Notes under the pieces: generated by a model | Seen by the model: only the letters and a program-made list of their open reading frames with translations | Told to the model about the DNA's origin: nothing | Databases searched by the model: none | Made by a program: the position numbers and the translations under genes | Shown: piece by piece, positions 36,670 to 44,950 of the stretch | Layout of the letters: every line of letters begins with the position of its first letter | Numbering within the stretch: position 1 is the first letter of the stretch | NCBI RefSeq assembly: GCF_900143185.1 | Contig: NZ_FSRQ01000001.1 | Location: 434,001 to 498,000 of the forward strand | DNA length: 64,000 nt | From: Chryseobacterium scophthalmum | GTDB taxonomy: Bacteria; Bacteroidota; Bacteroidia; Flavobacteriales; Weeksellaceae | Reading direction: 5' to 3'

Positions 36670-37503
36670 ATGAAAGTAAAATTTGGAGCGTCACTTCTTT
36701 CCTGGATCACACCAATATGGAATCCTGAAGCCGGAAAATATGCAATAGAAAAAACGGCAAAGGCGGGTTTTGATTTAATAGAAATTTTATTGCCAAGTTC
36801 AATGGATTTTAATTCAAAAGAAGTAAAACAGCAGTTGAAAGATAATAATTTGGATGTTGTCTGTTCTTTAAACCTTCCAAAAGAAGCGCATATTCCTTTT
36901 TATCCCGAAGTTGCAGAAAAGTTGATAAAACGGGCAATTGACAAAACTTCAGAACTGGAAACTGATTTTTTAGGCGGTGTTCTTCACGGTGGAATCGGAG
37001 TTTTTTCCGGAAATCCTTTAACGGAAAATGAATCTGAAATTATTGTTGAAGTTTGGAACAAAGTAGCAGATTATGCTAAAGAAAAAGGTGTGAATATCGG
37101 AATCGAACCAATCAACCGCTATGAATCGTATGTTTGTAATACTGCGGAAAATGTTTTGGATTTAATAAAAAAAACAGACAAAGATAATTTGGTTCTTCAT
37201 CTTGATACATTTCACATGAACATTGAGGAAAATAATTTTTACGATCCAATTATTCTTGCAGGAAATAAGCTTAAGCACGTTCACATCACAGAATCTCACC
37301 GCGGAATGTTGGGTGAAGGAACGGTGAATTGGAACGAACTTTTCAGAGCTTTAAAAGAAATCGATTTTGAAGGAAATCTTGTCTTGGAGAATTTTTCATC
37401 ATCAATTCCCGGAATGCAGCAGATGGTTTCACTTTGGCAAAAATCGCCTTATGATGCCGATCAGCTGGCTGATGGAAGTTTACAATTTCTGAAAATTATG
37501 TAA
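36670..37503 (+). CDS. Sugar phosphate isomerase/epimerase (D-tagatose 3-epimerase-like TIM barrel)
   Basis: 277 residues. Metal and catalytic residues of the ketose 3-epimerase family are visible: Glu in 'NIGIEPINRYE', Asp in 'LHLDTFHMNIEE', His in 'KHVHITESHRGMLGEG' and Glu in 'GNLVLENF'. Family members interconvert ketohexoses at C3 (psicose, tagatose, fructose) with a divalent metal. In this operon it would turn a rarer ketose into one the PfkB kinase can use, so the operon may serve use of a ketose such as psicose. It is the last gene, 22 bp after the outer-membrane protein. Confidence 0.88.
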   Translation: MKVKFGASLLSWITPIWNPEAGKYAIEKTAKAGFDLIEILLPSSMDFNSKEVKQQLKDNNLDVVCSLNLPKEAHIPFYPEVAEKLIKRAIDKTSELETDFLGGVLHGGIGVFSGNPLTENESEIIVEVWNKVADYAKEKGVNIGIEPINRYESYVCNTAENVLDLIKKTDKDNLVLHLDTFHMNIEENNFYDPIILAGNKLKHVHITESHRGMLGEGTVNWNELFRALKEIDFEGNLVLENFSSSIPGMQQMVSLWQKSPYDADQLADGSLQFLKIM

Positions 37504-37548
37504 ACAATAAATATTAAAAAAAATAATGTTAATTTGTATGAAAGCTTC

Positions 37549-38055
37549 TCAATTTCCAAAATTAGTATTATTATGTACGGTTAAATAACCATTGGCCTGA
37601 TTTAATTGAAGCTGTCTGATTTCCTGATTTAGCCACCTGTATATTGCCTCATAATCAGTATCATTTTTGGCATGGGAGAATCTCAATTTAGCTTCATTAA
37701 TCAAGTACTTGCACTCAATTCTTGCCTGCTCTCTTAGTTCTTCCTTCTTCTTATATCCTTTCTGATTCAGATAAATCAGTAAAAAAGAAGAAACCAAAGG
37801 AAGAATAAAAGTTAAAATTTTGATTACAATAACAAAACTATAGCACATTGGAAGCATCTCTTTTATTCCAATTAAAATAGTTGTTAAAAACCCTGTAATT
37901 GTTATCCAGATAAAGAAAAGGTTATTGATTTTTTCATACTTATCAGATTCATCTGAATATGATAAGTAGTATTTATCATTAATGTGATTAATGAATGATT
38001 CAGTCGAAGATTTTGGATTTTCCGTCGACCAGTTATGATTATTTATTGACTCCAT
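37549..38055 (-). CDS. Two-TM SLATT-like membrane protein (third gene of the CHAT operon)
   Basis: 168 residues. Two adjacent hydrophobic helices (about 46-66 and 73-95: 'LFFIWITITGFLTTILIGIK' and 'VIKILTFILPLVSSFLLIYL') separated by a short loop are followed by a charged helix with 'KYLINEAKLRFSHAKNDTDY' and 'YRWLNQEIRQLQLNQ'. This is the layout of SLATT/DUF4231-type proteins, which in bacterial conflict systems are thought to act as membrane-disrupting effectors. It is encoded after the CHAT protease and the amidohydrolase, separated from them by a hairpin. The call rests on topology and length, not on a strong sequence signature. Confidence 0.55.
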   Translation of the reverse strand: MESINNHNWSTENPKSSTESFINHINDKYYLSYSDESDKYEKINNLFFIWITITGFLTTILIGIKEMLPMCYSFVIVIKILTFILPLVSSFLLIYLNQKGYKKKEELREQARIECKYLINEAKLRFSHAKNDTDYEAIYRWLNQEIRQLQLNQANGYLTVHNNTNFGN

Positions 38056-38075
38056 AGGATTTTTTTTATAATTAA

Positions 38076-38109
38076 AGCCTGCGATAACTTCTCAAAATTA
38101 TCACAGGCT
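38076..38109 (-). terminator. Hairpin between the amidohydrolase and SLATT-like genes
   Basis: AGCCTGTGATAA and TTATCGCAGGCT form a 12-bp stem (one G-U pair) with a 10-base loop in the reverse-strand transcript. The downstream sequence is TTTAATTAT and then an A-run, a weak U-tract. It may be a partial terminator or mRNA-processing hairpin lowering expression of the last gene. Confidence 0.5.
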
Positions 38110-38115
38110 ATAAGC

Positions 38116-39414
38116 TTATCCAAAAAGATATTTCTTAGGATTATCTACTGTCAAAAGCTCACTCAATTTTAAGGCTGAAAAATTATCATCCATAATGGTT
38201 AAAAATTCTCTTTGTTCTTTTAAAAGATCTCCTTCTTTACTGACTACCCAATAATCAGTTCCGAAAAGTGTACGTTCACGAATCTTCTTTTCTGCGGTAA
38301 GAACTTCTCTTAAGCTTTTAGATAGATCTGTCTCAATCAGATTGTAAGAAAAATCTGCAAAAACATTTTCATACTTCTCCATAAAGTCAAAAATAGTTTC
38401 TTTTCTGGCCTGTCCGTTATGGGTAACTTTAGAAGGCTTGCTCCATGTTTCATAACCTCCGAAATGAGCAAGGTTCAGTTTTAATTTTGGAAATTTTTCC
38501 AATACCAAAGTCCATCTTTTGGGATCATTTAATGAATAGCCGACTTCTGTTCTGTTCTTTTTAGAATGCGAAACTTTTTTATCGCCCTCATATATTACTA
38601 AATCATTTGTTATATCGGTAGTTATCGATTCTCCGCCACAATGAGAAAGCACGGGAATTTTATATTTTTCACAAACCTCATAAATTGGCCACAATCTGTA
38701 ATCTGAAGGATCATATCCTAATGCAGGATAGATTTTTACCCCAAAGAAGGGGCTGTCTTTAGAAAAAGCAAGATTAAAAAGAGAGTAGAGATTTTCTTTA
38801 TCAGATTCAAGATCTGCACGTCTGGGATCACATACAAAAAATGGTAAAACCGGGTGTTTATCTCTAAGTGCTTTAAGCTCAATTATCTGATCATATAAAC
38901 TTTTTTTAAGTTTTACATTCCAACCCGTTTCCAGATCCATCATCAGAGCCGTGACAATTACTTTTTTATTTTCCGTTACTTTTGATAGGGAAAAGTTTTC
39001 GAGGTAATAATCATAGACTTCTTCCATTGTTTTGAATCCCAGAAACTTTCTGGCTTTGTAGATATCAATAATCCCTTTTGTATTTTGTGTTTGCATTAAA
39101 GCGGGATTTTCTCTCAGCTTTTCTTCTAATTCATCTTCCCAGTTTTCGTCGTTCTCATCAATCTCATTATATGCTTGTTCAATAGACAGATCCGAATAGG
39201 TTTCTGAACCTGATTTCAACCCTACTAAATCTTTTAGCATTCTGATGATAAAATAGGATTTATTAATACATTTTATATCAAACAAATGGGCGTGAACATC
39301 TATACAAAAATCTCCGTTCAGGATGTCTTTTACTTTGCCTGATGCTCGGTCTAATGGATTATCGGTAAGGTGATTCAAATTAACTTTTTCTGAAAATTGT
39401 GTTTGGTAATTCAT
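38116..39414 (-). CDS. Metal-dependent amidohydrolase (second gene of the CHAT operon)
   Basis: 432 residues. The HxH metal site is 'CIDVHAHLFDI' (His41, His43); further ligand motifs are 'KIPVLSHCGG', 'LKLNLAHFGGYETW' and 'TLFGTDYWV' with the terminal Asp. This fits the amidohydrolase_2 (TIM-barrel hydrolase) family. The enzyme is longer than usual by an insert around residues 60-150 rich in acidic residues. It starts 11 bp after the CHAT gene and is clearly co-transcribed with it. The substrate is unknown; in this company it may make or destroy a signal or a cell metabolite. Confidence 0.8.
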   Translation of the reverse strand: MNYQTQFSEKVNLNHLTDNPLDRASGKVKDILNGDFCIDVHAHLFDIKCINKSYFIIRMLKDLVGLKSGSETYSDLSIEQAYNEIDENDENWEDELEEKLRENPALMQTQNTKGIIDIYKARKFLGFKTMEEVYDYYLENFSLSKVTENKKVIVTALMMDLETGWNVKLKKSLYDQIIELKALRDKHPVLPFFVCDPRRADLESDKENLYSLFNLAFSKDSPFFGVKIYPALGYDPSDYRLWPIYEVCEKYKIPVLSHCGGESITTDITNDLVIYEGDKKVSHSKKNRTEVGYSLNDPKRWTLVLEKFPKLKLNLAHFGGYETWSKPSKVTHNGQARKETIFDFMEKYENVFADFSYNLIETDLSKSLREVLTAEKKIRERTLFGTDYWVVSKEGDLLKEQREFLTIMDDNFSALKLSELLTVDNPKKYLFG

Positions 39415-39425
39415 GGTATTAGGTT

Positions 39426-40259
39426 TTAAGTTATTTTATCTGCTTTTAGAAATTTAAATGAAAAACTGTCTTCCAGCCCTTCAAAATTTATTTTTTCCAT
39501 ACTGATTTTATGGGCTTTTTCGTAAACATCACTATTTTCCAAAGAATGGTCGTTGATATATTTGAAGAAGTATTCTGTATATTGGGTTGCCGTTGTTATA
39601 TCTACTTTTGAATTGACACATACAACATTTTTCCCTGCACCGGTTATTAATTCTCCCAGTGTCAAAGATTCACAGGCGCTTAGTACGACGCATTCTGTAT
39701 ATTCGCTTCTTTTGTCGAAAAACTTAACGAATTCTGTATTAAGATATTCTTCACATTTACCTTTTTTATCCAAAAGGTGTAATCCATATTTAGTTCCATG
39801 GCAGGAAATAAATATGATTTCTGGTTTCACCTTGTCCCAATCATCAATAAAGTTTGAAATATCAGGGGTTTTTACACGTTCCAACATCATATATTTGCTG
39901 GTAAGCAGTTTCTCCAGATCAGAAAACTCATTTTCAATATTAATTCTCCCTAAATTTTCACATTCGGAACCCAGATAGAGGATATTTCTGGTCAATAATT
40001 TTTCCACTTCCTCCAAGGCTTTTTTATCATTAGAAACTAATTCCAGAAGATTTTTTAATGAGGTACGTTCTTCATCATTAATAAAGGCCTTATAAACCAA
40101 GGGATCACCTAAATCAAGTTTATTGGCTATGTCGGAAAATCCCCAGTTGTTTTTAGCTGAGTTTAAAATTTTCGGAAAGTTTCTGAGATCGTATTTATTT
40201 CCGGTTGCGGCAAGAAGTTCAGAATTTAGTTTACTGATTTGTTTTTCAATTTTTTTCAT
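39426..40259 (-). CDS. CHAT-domain (caspase-like) cysteine protease with N-terminal domain
   Basis: 277 residues. From about residue 92 the protein follows the CHAT pattern: 'NILYLGSECENLGRINIENE', the 'KPEIIFISCHGTKYGLHL' block with catalytic His154, and 'ECVVLSACESLTLGELI' with catalytic Cys196. CHAT proteases are clan CD peptidases related to caspases and separases, and many serve bacterial defence or cell-death systems. Residues 1-90 are helical and could be an effector-associated (EAD-like) adaptor domain, which I cannot assign to a subtype. It is the first gene of the operon with the amidohydrolase and the two-TM protein. Confidence 0.85.
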   Translation of the reverse strand: MKKIEKQISKLNSELLAATGNKYDLRNFPKILNSAKNNWGFSDIANKLDLGDPLVYKAFINDEERTSLKNLLELVSNDKKALEEVEKLLTRNILYLGSECENLGRINIENEFSDLEKLLTSKYMMLERVKTPDISNFIDDWDKVKPEIIFISCHGTKYGLHLLDKKGKCEEYLNTEFVKFFDKRSEYTECVVLSACESLTLGELITGAGKNVVCVNSKVDITTATQYTEYFFKYINDHSLENSDVYEKAHKISMEKINFEGLEDSFSFKFLKADKIT

Positions 40260-40598
40260 AAAAAAGGATTTAAATATCAGTTAAAATAAGTAATTAATCT
40301 ATGTAATGTACACTTTACCCTACGAGAACTTTGTAGAGGCTTATTGAGAATATAGAGTCAGAAGATTATTATGTACGCCTATATTTTATAGAGGCAAAAG
40401 TGTATTTTTTCATGTTGTTTAGTTTTGTATAAATGTAATAATTAAATTATATTCAATCTATTACTATTTTGTGTGATTTATTTAAAATTAAAATGTTTTG
40501 TTGAAGCAGATTCAAATAGAGCTAACAATAATTAAAAGCAAAGAAATTTTCTGAAAGCGAAATAAAAGCGATCAAAAACAATACTTCAATAAACATAA
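40260..40598. other. Intergenic region upstream of the CHAT operon
   Basis: This AT-rich region carries no gene I can support and should hold the CHAT operon promoter on the reverse strand, though no TAnnTTTG element was recognised. It contains two similar imperfect inverted repeats, CCTAC...GTAGAGG at 40319-40339 and CCTAT...ATAGAGG at 40378-40394, 59 bp apart, which could be operators or RNA hairpins. Confidence 0.4.
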
Positions 40599-40628
40599 AA
40601 AGGCTTAGATAATAGTATCTAAGCCTTT
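40599..40628 (-). terminator. Intrinsic terminator after the secreted-paralogue cluster
   Basis: A 13-bp perfect stem, AAAGGCTTAGATA (40599-40611) and TATCTAAGCCTTT (40616-40628), has a 4-base loop and, on the reverse strand, is followed by a run of T. It ends the three-gene reverse-strand cluster that finishes at 40648. Confidence 0.85.
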
Positions 40629-40647
40629 ACATTATAAAACAAGTTTT

Positions 40648-41286
40648 TTATGGAAGTGAGGGCGTTGGTGCGCTTCCATTACCTGCTGTGTTACCATTCA
40701 TATCAAAAGTAATTGTTGGGTTTACCGTAGTAAGCATATCTTTTCGGTAAACACTTACACTCAGTCTAATCTCTGGGTTTTGATGGAATACTCTGTTGTT
40801 ATTGGGTACAAATCGTATATGCCATGTTCCGTTAAGCTCAAAAGAACGAGCTGAATATTGAGGAATGTATGGACTTGTTGTTGAGTCTCGTGTGATTCTA
40901 ATGTTAGAATTGTCACTTACCCCTCTTACGATAAATCCACCTATAATCAAATAATATTTACTTGTTGGAATTTTTGTATCAAAATCTGCAATTCCACCGG
41001 GAGTAATGTTGGTAATATGATACACTGTACTATTAATAGCGCTATATTCTGATGTAGCCGGTACATATCTTTTAAGAGCTTTATCGCTGTTGTCTCTTAC
41101 TACTAAATAAGAATTGGTAGATGGACCTGTATACGTTCCTGGATTTTCAAAGTAAAGCTCTTCGCTTAATTTCATATTTCCTGTCACATCCAGAGTTTGT
41201 GTAGGATTGGTATTTCCTATTCCTACACCTTGTGCTTTATAGATTGCTATACTACACAGTACAGCTAAAAATAATATTTTTTTCAT
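40648..41286 (-). CDS. Secreted 'VGIGNTNP'-type protein, paralogue 3 of 3
   Basis: 212 residues: signal peptide ('MKKILFLAVLCSIAIYKAQ'), then 'GVGIGNTNPTQTLDVTGNMK', a start found in many Bacteroidetes surface and fibre-like proteins. The body is beta-rich ('YHITNITPGGIADFDTKIPT'), and the end 'ITFDMNGNTAGNGSAPTPSL' matches the other two paralogues. No enzymatic motif seen. The next paralogue begins 6 bp upstream on the same strand, so the three form an operon. A surface or extracellular structural role is likely but unproven. Confidence 0.65.
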   Translation of the reverse strand: MKKILFLAVLCSIAIYKAQGVGIGNTNPTQTLDVTGNMKLSEELYFENPGTYTGPSTNSYLVVRDNSDKALKRYVPATSEYSAINSTVYHITNITPGGIADFDTKIPTSKYYLIIGGFIVRGVSDNSNIRITRDSTTSPYIPQYSARSFELNGTWHIRFVPNNNRVFHQNPEIRLSVSVYRKDMLTTVNPTITFDMNGNTAGNGSAPTPSLP

Positions 41287-41292
41287 AGCTTT

Positions 41293-41916
41293 TTATATTC
41301 CTGTAGGAGCCGAAGGTGCGGTCCCTGAGTTACTACCATTTAGATTATATGTTATCTCACCCAGATTTTTGAAGAATCTCTTTGAATATAAAATCACATC
41401 AAATTTATAAATATATCTATCATCTGTACTTTGAGTGTTCAATGTAGGGTAGCCTATTTTTACGTGCCAAGTTGTTCCAGATTGGAAAGCATTAAAAACA
41501 AAATGTCCTTTATTACTGTTGCTTGTATAAATGCCATTATTTCCTGGACTGGGAATTGCTTCAAAATTAGCAATTGTAATAAAATATTTGTCTGTTGGGA
41601 TATTAAGATTCAGATCATTAATATCATCTCTATATACATTATTTATAGTATAAGGCTGAATGGTAAGAGGAGTGTAAAGGGTTTCTACAGCCACAATTTT
41701 ACCGTTAACGGTTGCAGATTGTGGATCAGTACCCATTATGGTAAAACCTGAAGGATTGTTGACGTAATCTATTGGATCTATTGTAACAGATGTACCTATA
41801 GCAGCTGCACCTACCACTTCCAATTTTTCTGTTGGAGTAGTAGTTCCTATCCCAACTTGACCTATAGCTTTTGTTGCAAAACAAAAAATGCTCATTAATA
41901 TTAACTTTTTCATCAT
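41293..41916 (-). CDS. Secreted 'VGIGTTTP'-type protein, paralogue 2 of 3
   Basis: 207 residues with signal peptide ('LILMSIFCFATKAIGQ') and 'VGIGTTTPTEKLEVVGAAAI' directly after it. The middle contains 'NLNIPTDKYFITIANFEAIP', equivalent to 'FDTKIPTSKYYLIIGGF' in paralogue 3, and the end 'ITYNLNGSNSGTAPSAPTGI' has the shared N-x-G/S and A-x-P pattern. It therefore shares the same domain order as its neighbours despite low identity. It lies 6 bp from paralogue 3 and 4 bp from paralogue 1. Confidence 0.65.
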   Translation of the reverse strand: MMKKLILMSIFCFATKAIGQVGIGTTTPTEKLEVVGAAAIGTSVTIDPIDYVNNPSGFTIMGTDPQSATVNGKIVAVETLYTPLTIQPYTINNVYRDDINDLNLNIPTDKYFITIANFEAIPSPGNNGIYTSNSNKGHFVFNAFQSGTTWHVKIGYPTLNTQSTDDRYIYKFDVILYSKRFFKNLGEITYNLNGSNSGTAPSAPTGI

Positions 41917-41920
41917 TTTT

Positions 41921-42523
41921 TTATTGAAGGATTGGGTTAGCGTCAGCTCCGGAAGAAGTTGAATTTACATCAAAAGGCCCGCGTTCAGGAAAAATCTTCA
42001 CGTAAGTCTTTGGGTAAATGGCGCAAACGAAAGTCCATGTTCCATTACTGGATGCTGCAACTTCAGAATAATCGGCATACAATATCCATTCGTTGTTAAC
42101 GCTCTTTACGCCGTAAGATGGGATAGCAGTCTCAGCACCAAATACATCTTTGTCAAAATAAGCAGATAATACCATTACAGAATAATCATTTGAATTAATT
42201 TTGGTATTAAACTTTTCAACCCAGTCTAGATATACATTAGTAAGCTTATAAGTGATAATACTTGCAAGACCTGGTGAAGAAGGTTGTGTAGGATCAATCT
42301 TTCTTACGCGGTTATCTACTGTACTTTGATTAAGCAGCAGATAGCGGTCTTTTTCGGTTGATGTGATTTGCGGAACACTTCCGGTGATCAGTTTAGATGA
42401 TTTGTACGAACCGTTTACATCCAGTTTAACTCGGGGTGTCACGGTGTTAATCCCTACCTTGCCTGCTTGGGAAAATAAGAAATTGCCCAGCAATATGCCG
42501 GAACCAATAAATAGCTTTTTCAT
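41921..42523 (-). CDS. Secreted 'VGINTVTP'-type protein, paralogue 1 of 3
   Basis: 200 residues: signal peptide ('KLFIGSGILLGNFLFSQAG'), then 'KVGINTVTPRVKLDVNGSYK', then 'YLLLNQSTVDNRVRKIDPTQ' comparable to the Asn-rich joint of paralogue 3. The core 'YKLTNVYLDWVEKFNTKINS' and the end 'FDVNSTSSGADANPILQ' match the pattern of the other two. First gene of the cluster, with a -7-like element 48 bp upstream. As for the others, only an extracellular or fibre-like role can be suggested. Confidence 0.65.
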   Translation of the reverse strand: MKKLFIGSGILLGNFLFSQAGKVGINTVTPRVKLDVNGSYKSSKLITGSVPQITSTEKDRYLLLNQSTVDNRVRKIDPTQPSSPGLASIITYKLTNVYLDWVEKFNTKINSNDYSVMVLSAYFDKDVFGAETAIPSYGVKSVNNEWILYADYSEVAASSNGTWTFVCAIYPKTYVKIFPERGPFDVNSTSSGADANPILQ

Positions 42524-42862
42524 TCGTTTTCAGTTTTCAGCAGTACATAGAAATACCGCTCTAGGAGGCACAAAATTAGATATTTTCAAAAAAACACACA
42601 CACAACCATGATATTTATCATTGTTAAATTTTACCCCAATATGTTAAAGAATATTAATTTATTTTTCTGAAAATCCTCTTATTGCTTGTTTAATAGTTAA
42701 TTAGGTAGGGAATGGGATTTTTTTTATATTTTATCAAATAAATACTAAATTTTCTCCCATTCACATGAATGTGATTCAGTTTTACCGCTCAAATATTAAT
42801 TTTTAATAACACGAAGGCTCATTTTCTTTGATGAAAATTATTTTTAAACAAGAAAATAAGTT
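42524..42862. other. Intergenic region between secreted cluster and AraC gene
   Basis: An AT-rich region of 339 bp with no gene I can support. The right-hand side is the end of the reverse-strand AraC gene, the left-hand side the promoter region of the secreted cluster. Apart from the -7-like element at 42571-42578 I see no strong hairpin or repeat. Confidence 0.5.
42571..42578 (-). promoter_or_regulatory. Candidate -7 element for the secreted-paralogue cluster
   Basis: On the reverse strand it reads TAATTTTG, matching TAnnTTTG, 48 bp upstream of the first paralogue. No TTTG at 19-21 bp spacing is clear; the nearest TTG is 24 bp away. Confidence 0.4.
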
Positions 42863-43798
42863 TTATATATCGTTATATGAACCATTCGTTTTCAGCAATC
42901 TATATTCATTAGGGGAATATTTTGTTGCTGACTTAAAGTATTTTCCGAAGTGAGAATTATCGTTAAATCCCAACTCGTAAGAGATTTCAATAATAGAAAG
43001 AGAAGTGTGCATCAATAATCTTTGAGCCTCAAGTATAACCCGGTTTTTAATCATCTGACCTGCAGAAATGTCCAGATTTTTTTTAATTAATACATTGAGA
43101 TAGTTTGGACTAACATTTAGTTTTTCTGCGTATTTTGAAGTTGTTTTTAATTCTTTATAATATTGATTGACCAAATGACCAAACTTTTCTACAATCTCTT
43201 TTTTATGATTAAGAGAACGATCAATCCGGTTTTTTTTATTTGAATTTCGAATATATTTGAGCACAAAAACCTTTAGCAAAAGACATATAATTTCTTTTCG
43301 CAGCAATTTATTTTTAAGATATTCCTGTCTCAGTTCTTCAAAGGTTTGAGAAAGATCTATTGTACTTTCTTCAGACAGCAAAAGGTAAGGCGCAACATCA
43401 TTAAGTGCCGTATCACTTTTAATCATTTTATTGCCGGTATAGACATAATTATAAAATGATTTGGTAAACATAAGAACGTCTCCTAAGCCTGATTTAAATT
43501 CCTTAAACTGATAAACCTGATTATAATTAATGAAAAAAAACTTTAAGGGTTTCAGATCAAACTCCTGATGATCTATGATGATAGAACCTTCTGCATCTTT
43601 GAAAAGAAAAACAGCAAAGAATTTATTTTTAAAATGTGAATCTGAATCAGACTGTATTTTTTTGGTAAATTCATCAAACGGCATAATAACAAACTCATTT
43701 CTTGTCGCAGAATGATTTTTAAGTTTGCTTAAGGTAAAAGATTGAATTTTATGATTCAAGATTGTAAGTTTTCTGAGTAAATATAACAATAATACCAC
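42863..43798 (-). CDS. AraC family transcriptional regulator
   Basis: Up to 311 residues, starting with a GTG at 43798; a TTG at 43759 (giving 'MNHKIQSFTLSKLKNH') or the ATG at 43684 is also possible. The N-terminal half is a cupin-like sensor region ('DHQEFDLKPLKFFFINYNQV'). The C-terminal AraC helix-turn-helix pair is 'TSKYAEKLNVSPNYLNVLIK' and 'SIIEISYELGFNDNSHFGKY'. It lies 36 bp downstream of the racemase gene on the same strand and may control the racemase-GNAT-Usp set. Confidence 0.85.
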   Translation of the reverse strand: MVLLLYLLRKLTILNHKIQSFTLSKLKNHSATRNEFVIMPFDEFTKKIQSDSDSHFKNKFFAVFLFKDAEGSIIIDHQEFDLKPLKFFFINYNQVYQFKEFKSGLGDVLMFTKSFYNYVYTGNKMIKSDTALNDVAPYLLLSEESTIDLSQTFEELRQEYLKNKLLRKEIICLLLKVFVLKYIRNSNKKNRIDRSLNHKKEIVEKFGHLVNQYYKELKTTSKYAEKLNVSPNYLNVLIKKNLDISAGQMIKNRVILEAQRLLMHTSLSIIEISYELGFNDNSHFGKYFKSATKYSPNEYRLLKTNGSYNDI

Positions 43799-43834
43799 AA
43801 CGGTTAGTGTGGTATTTATTATATTGTAAAAAGG

Positions 43835-44950
43835 TTAATTGATGTATTCTAATATTTTATAATGATAAGCATTTATTTTATTATCTACTACTTTATCGAC
43901 ATATTCAGAGCTCATTGCACGTAAGACAGCCATGTAATTCATACTGAAATCTACCGTGTCTCCCACATGATAATCATTATTGTTATCTCCGAGCTCAAGA
44001 ATCATCATATCGGAACTCGCTCCTATAATTTCAATTCCTGGAGATAGAGGTTTTATATTTTTAGGGTCAATATCAAGAACTCCTATATCAACAATCGCTC
44101 TCACAGAGGTTTTACCAATGTTTTTTTCATCATGAATTGGAGTTTCACCTGTTAAATTTGTTCCTGCATCTCCCGCCGGAATCATTGGCTTTTCGGCAAT
44201 CTCTATAATTTCTGCAGTGAGATGAAAGACATTCTGATGCATCCCTTTGATGATGGAATCATTATAAACATCTGTACCAAAAAATAACGTTTCTCCTACT
44301 CTGAAATGATTGATTCCTGAAGGGATTTCATTTTTGAGAATCAAAGGAATGGTAACAGAAGAACCGGCCGATATAAAAGGGATTGTAGTGTGATAGGATT
44401 CTTCAACAATTTCTTTAAACCGATTCAGTTTAACCAGTTTTTTCTCATCAGGAAGTATTCCGTTGAGACAATTGAGGTTGGTACCAATTCCTACAATTTC
44501 GATGTTTGGTATCTGTAAAACTTCACCATAAAATTGAGATAGATTTTTCACCATAATACCTTCTCTGAGTTCTCCCATTTCTACCATAATTACAATTTTA
44601 TGTATTTTATTTTGCTTTATGGCTTCATCAGAAAGTGCTTTAATCGTATCCAATTCTGTATTAAAACTAACGTCTGCATATTTCACGATGCTTCGGGCTA
44701 ATCTTTTTGCTGGTGGCTTAATGTAAACCGTCTGTGTTTTTGGTGACAGCTCTTTAATGTGGCGCAAATTCGTTAAACGCGAATCGCAGATTTCTTTGTC
44801 GGAAATTTCCAAAAGAGATTTTAGAAACTTTTCATTTCCGCAGAGCAATTTTGCTACTACAGCCCATTCGATATGGTTTTCTTCAAAAATTTGGTTTAAA
44901 TAATGATAGTTGTGAAGTAATTTATTGGTATTTAAGGTAATGTGTGACAT
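43835..44950 (-). CDS. Alanine/ornithine racemase family PLP-dependent enzyme
   Basis: 371 residues. 'HIEWAVVAKLLCGNEKFLKS' places the PLP-binding Lys near residue 33 as in type III fold racemases. 'AGSSVTIPLIL' and 'INHFRVGETLFFGTDVYN' are phosphate-site and domain features of the ornithine/alanine racemase-like group (YhfX and Orr relatives). The protein is similar in size to Orr (about 350). It overlaps the GNAT gene by 29 bp, which suggests the two act on the same D- or L-amino acid. Substrate is inferred only as ornithine-like. Confidence 0.75.
   Translation of the reverse strand: MSHITLNTNKLLHNYHYLNQIFEENHIEWAVVAKLLCGNEKFLKSLLEISDKEICDSRLTNLRHIKELSPKTQTVYIKPPAKRLARSIVKYADVSFNTELDTIKALSDEAIKQNKIHKIVIMVEMGELREGIMVKNLSQFYGEVLQIPNIEIVGIGTNLNCLNGILPDEKKLVKLNRFKEIVEESYHTTIPFISAGSSVTIPLILKNEIPSGINHFRVGETLFFGTDVYNDSIIKGMHQNVFHLTAEIIEIAEKPMIPAGDAGTNLTGETPIHDEKNIGKTSVRAIVDIGVLDIDPKNIKPLSPGIEIIGASSDMMILELGDNNNDYHVGDTVDFSMNYMAVLRAMSSEYVDKVVDNKINAYHYKILEYIN

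Noticed and set aside
42590..42605. CA-dinucleotide run (ACACACACAC) upstream of the secreted cluster as a phase-variation tract
   Set aside because: Only a handful of repeat units and not inside a coding frame or between promoter elements with clear spacing, so phase variation is not supported.
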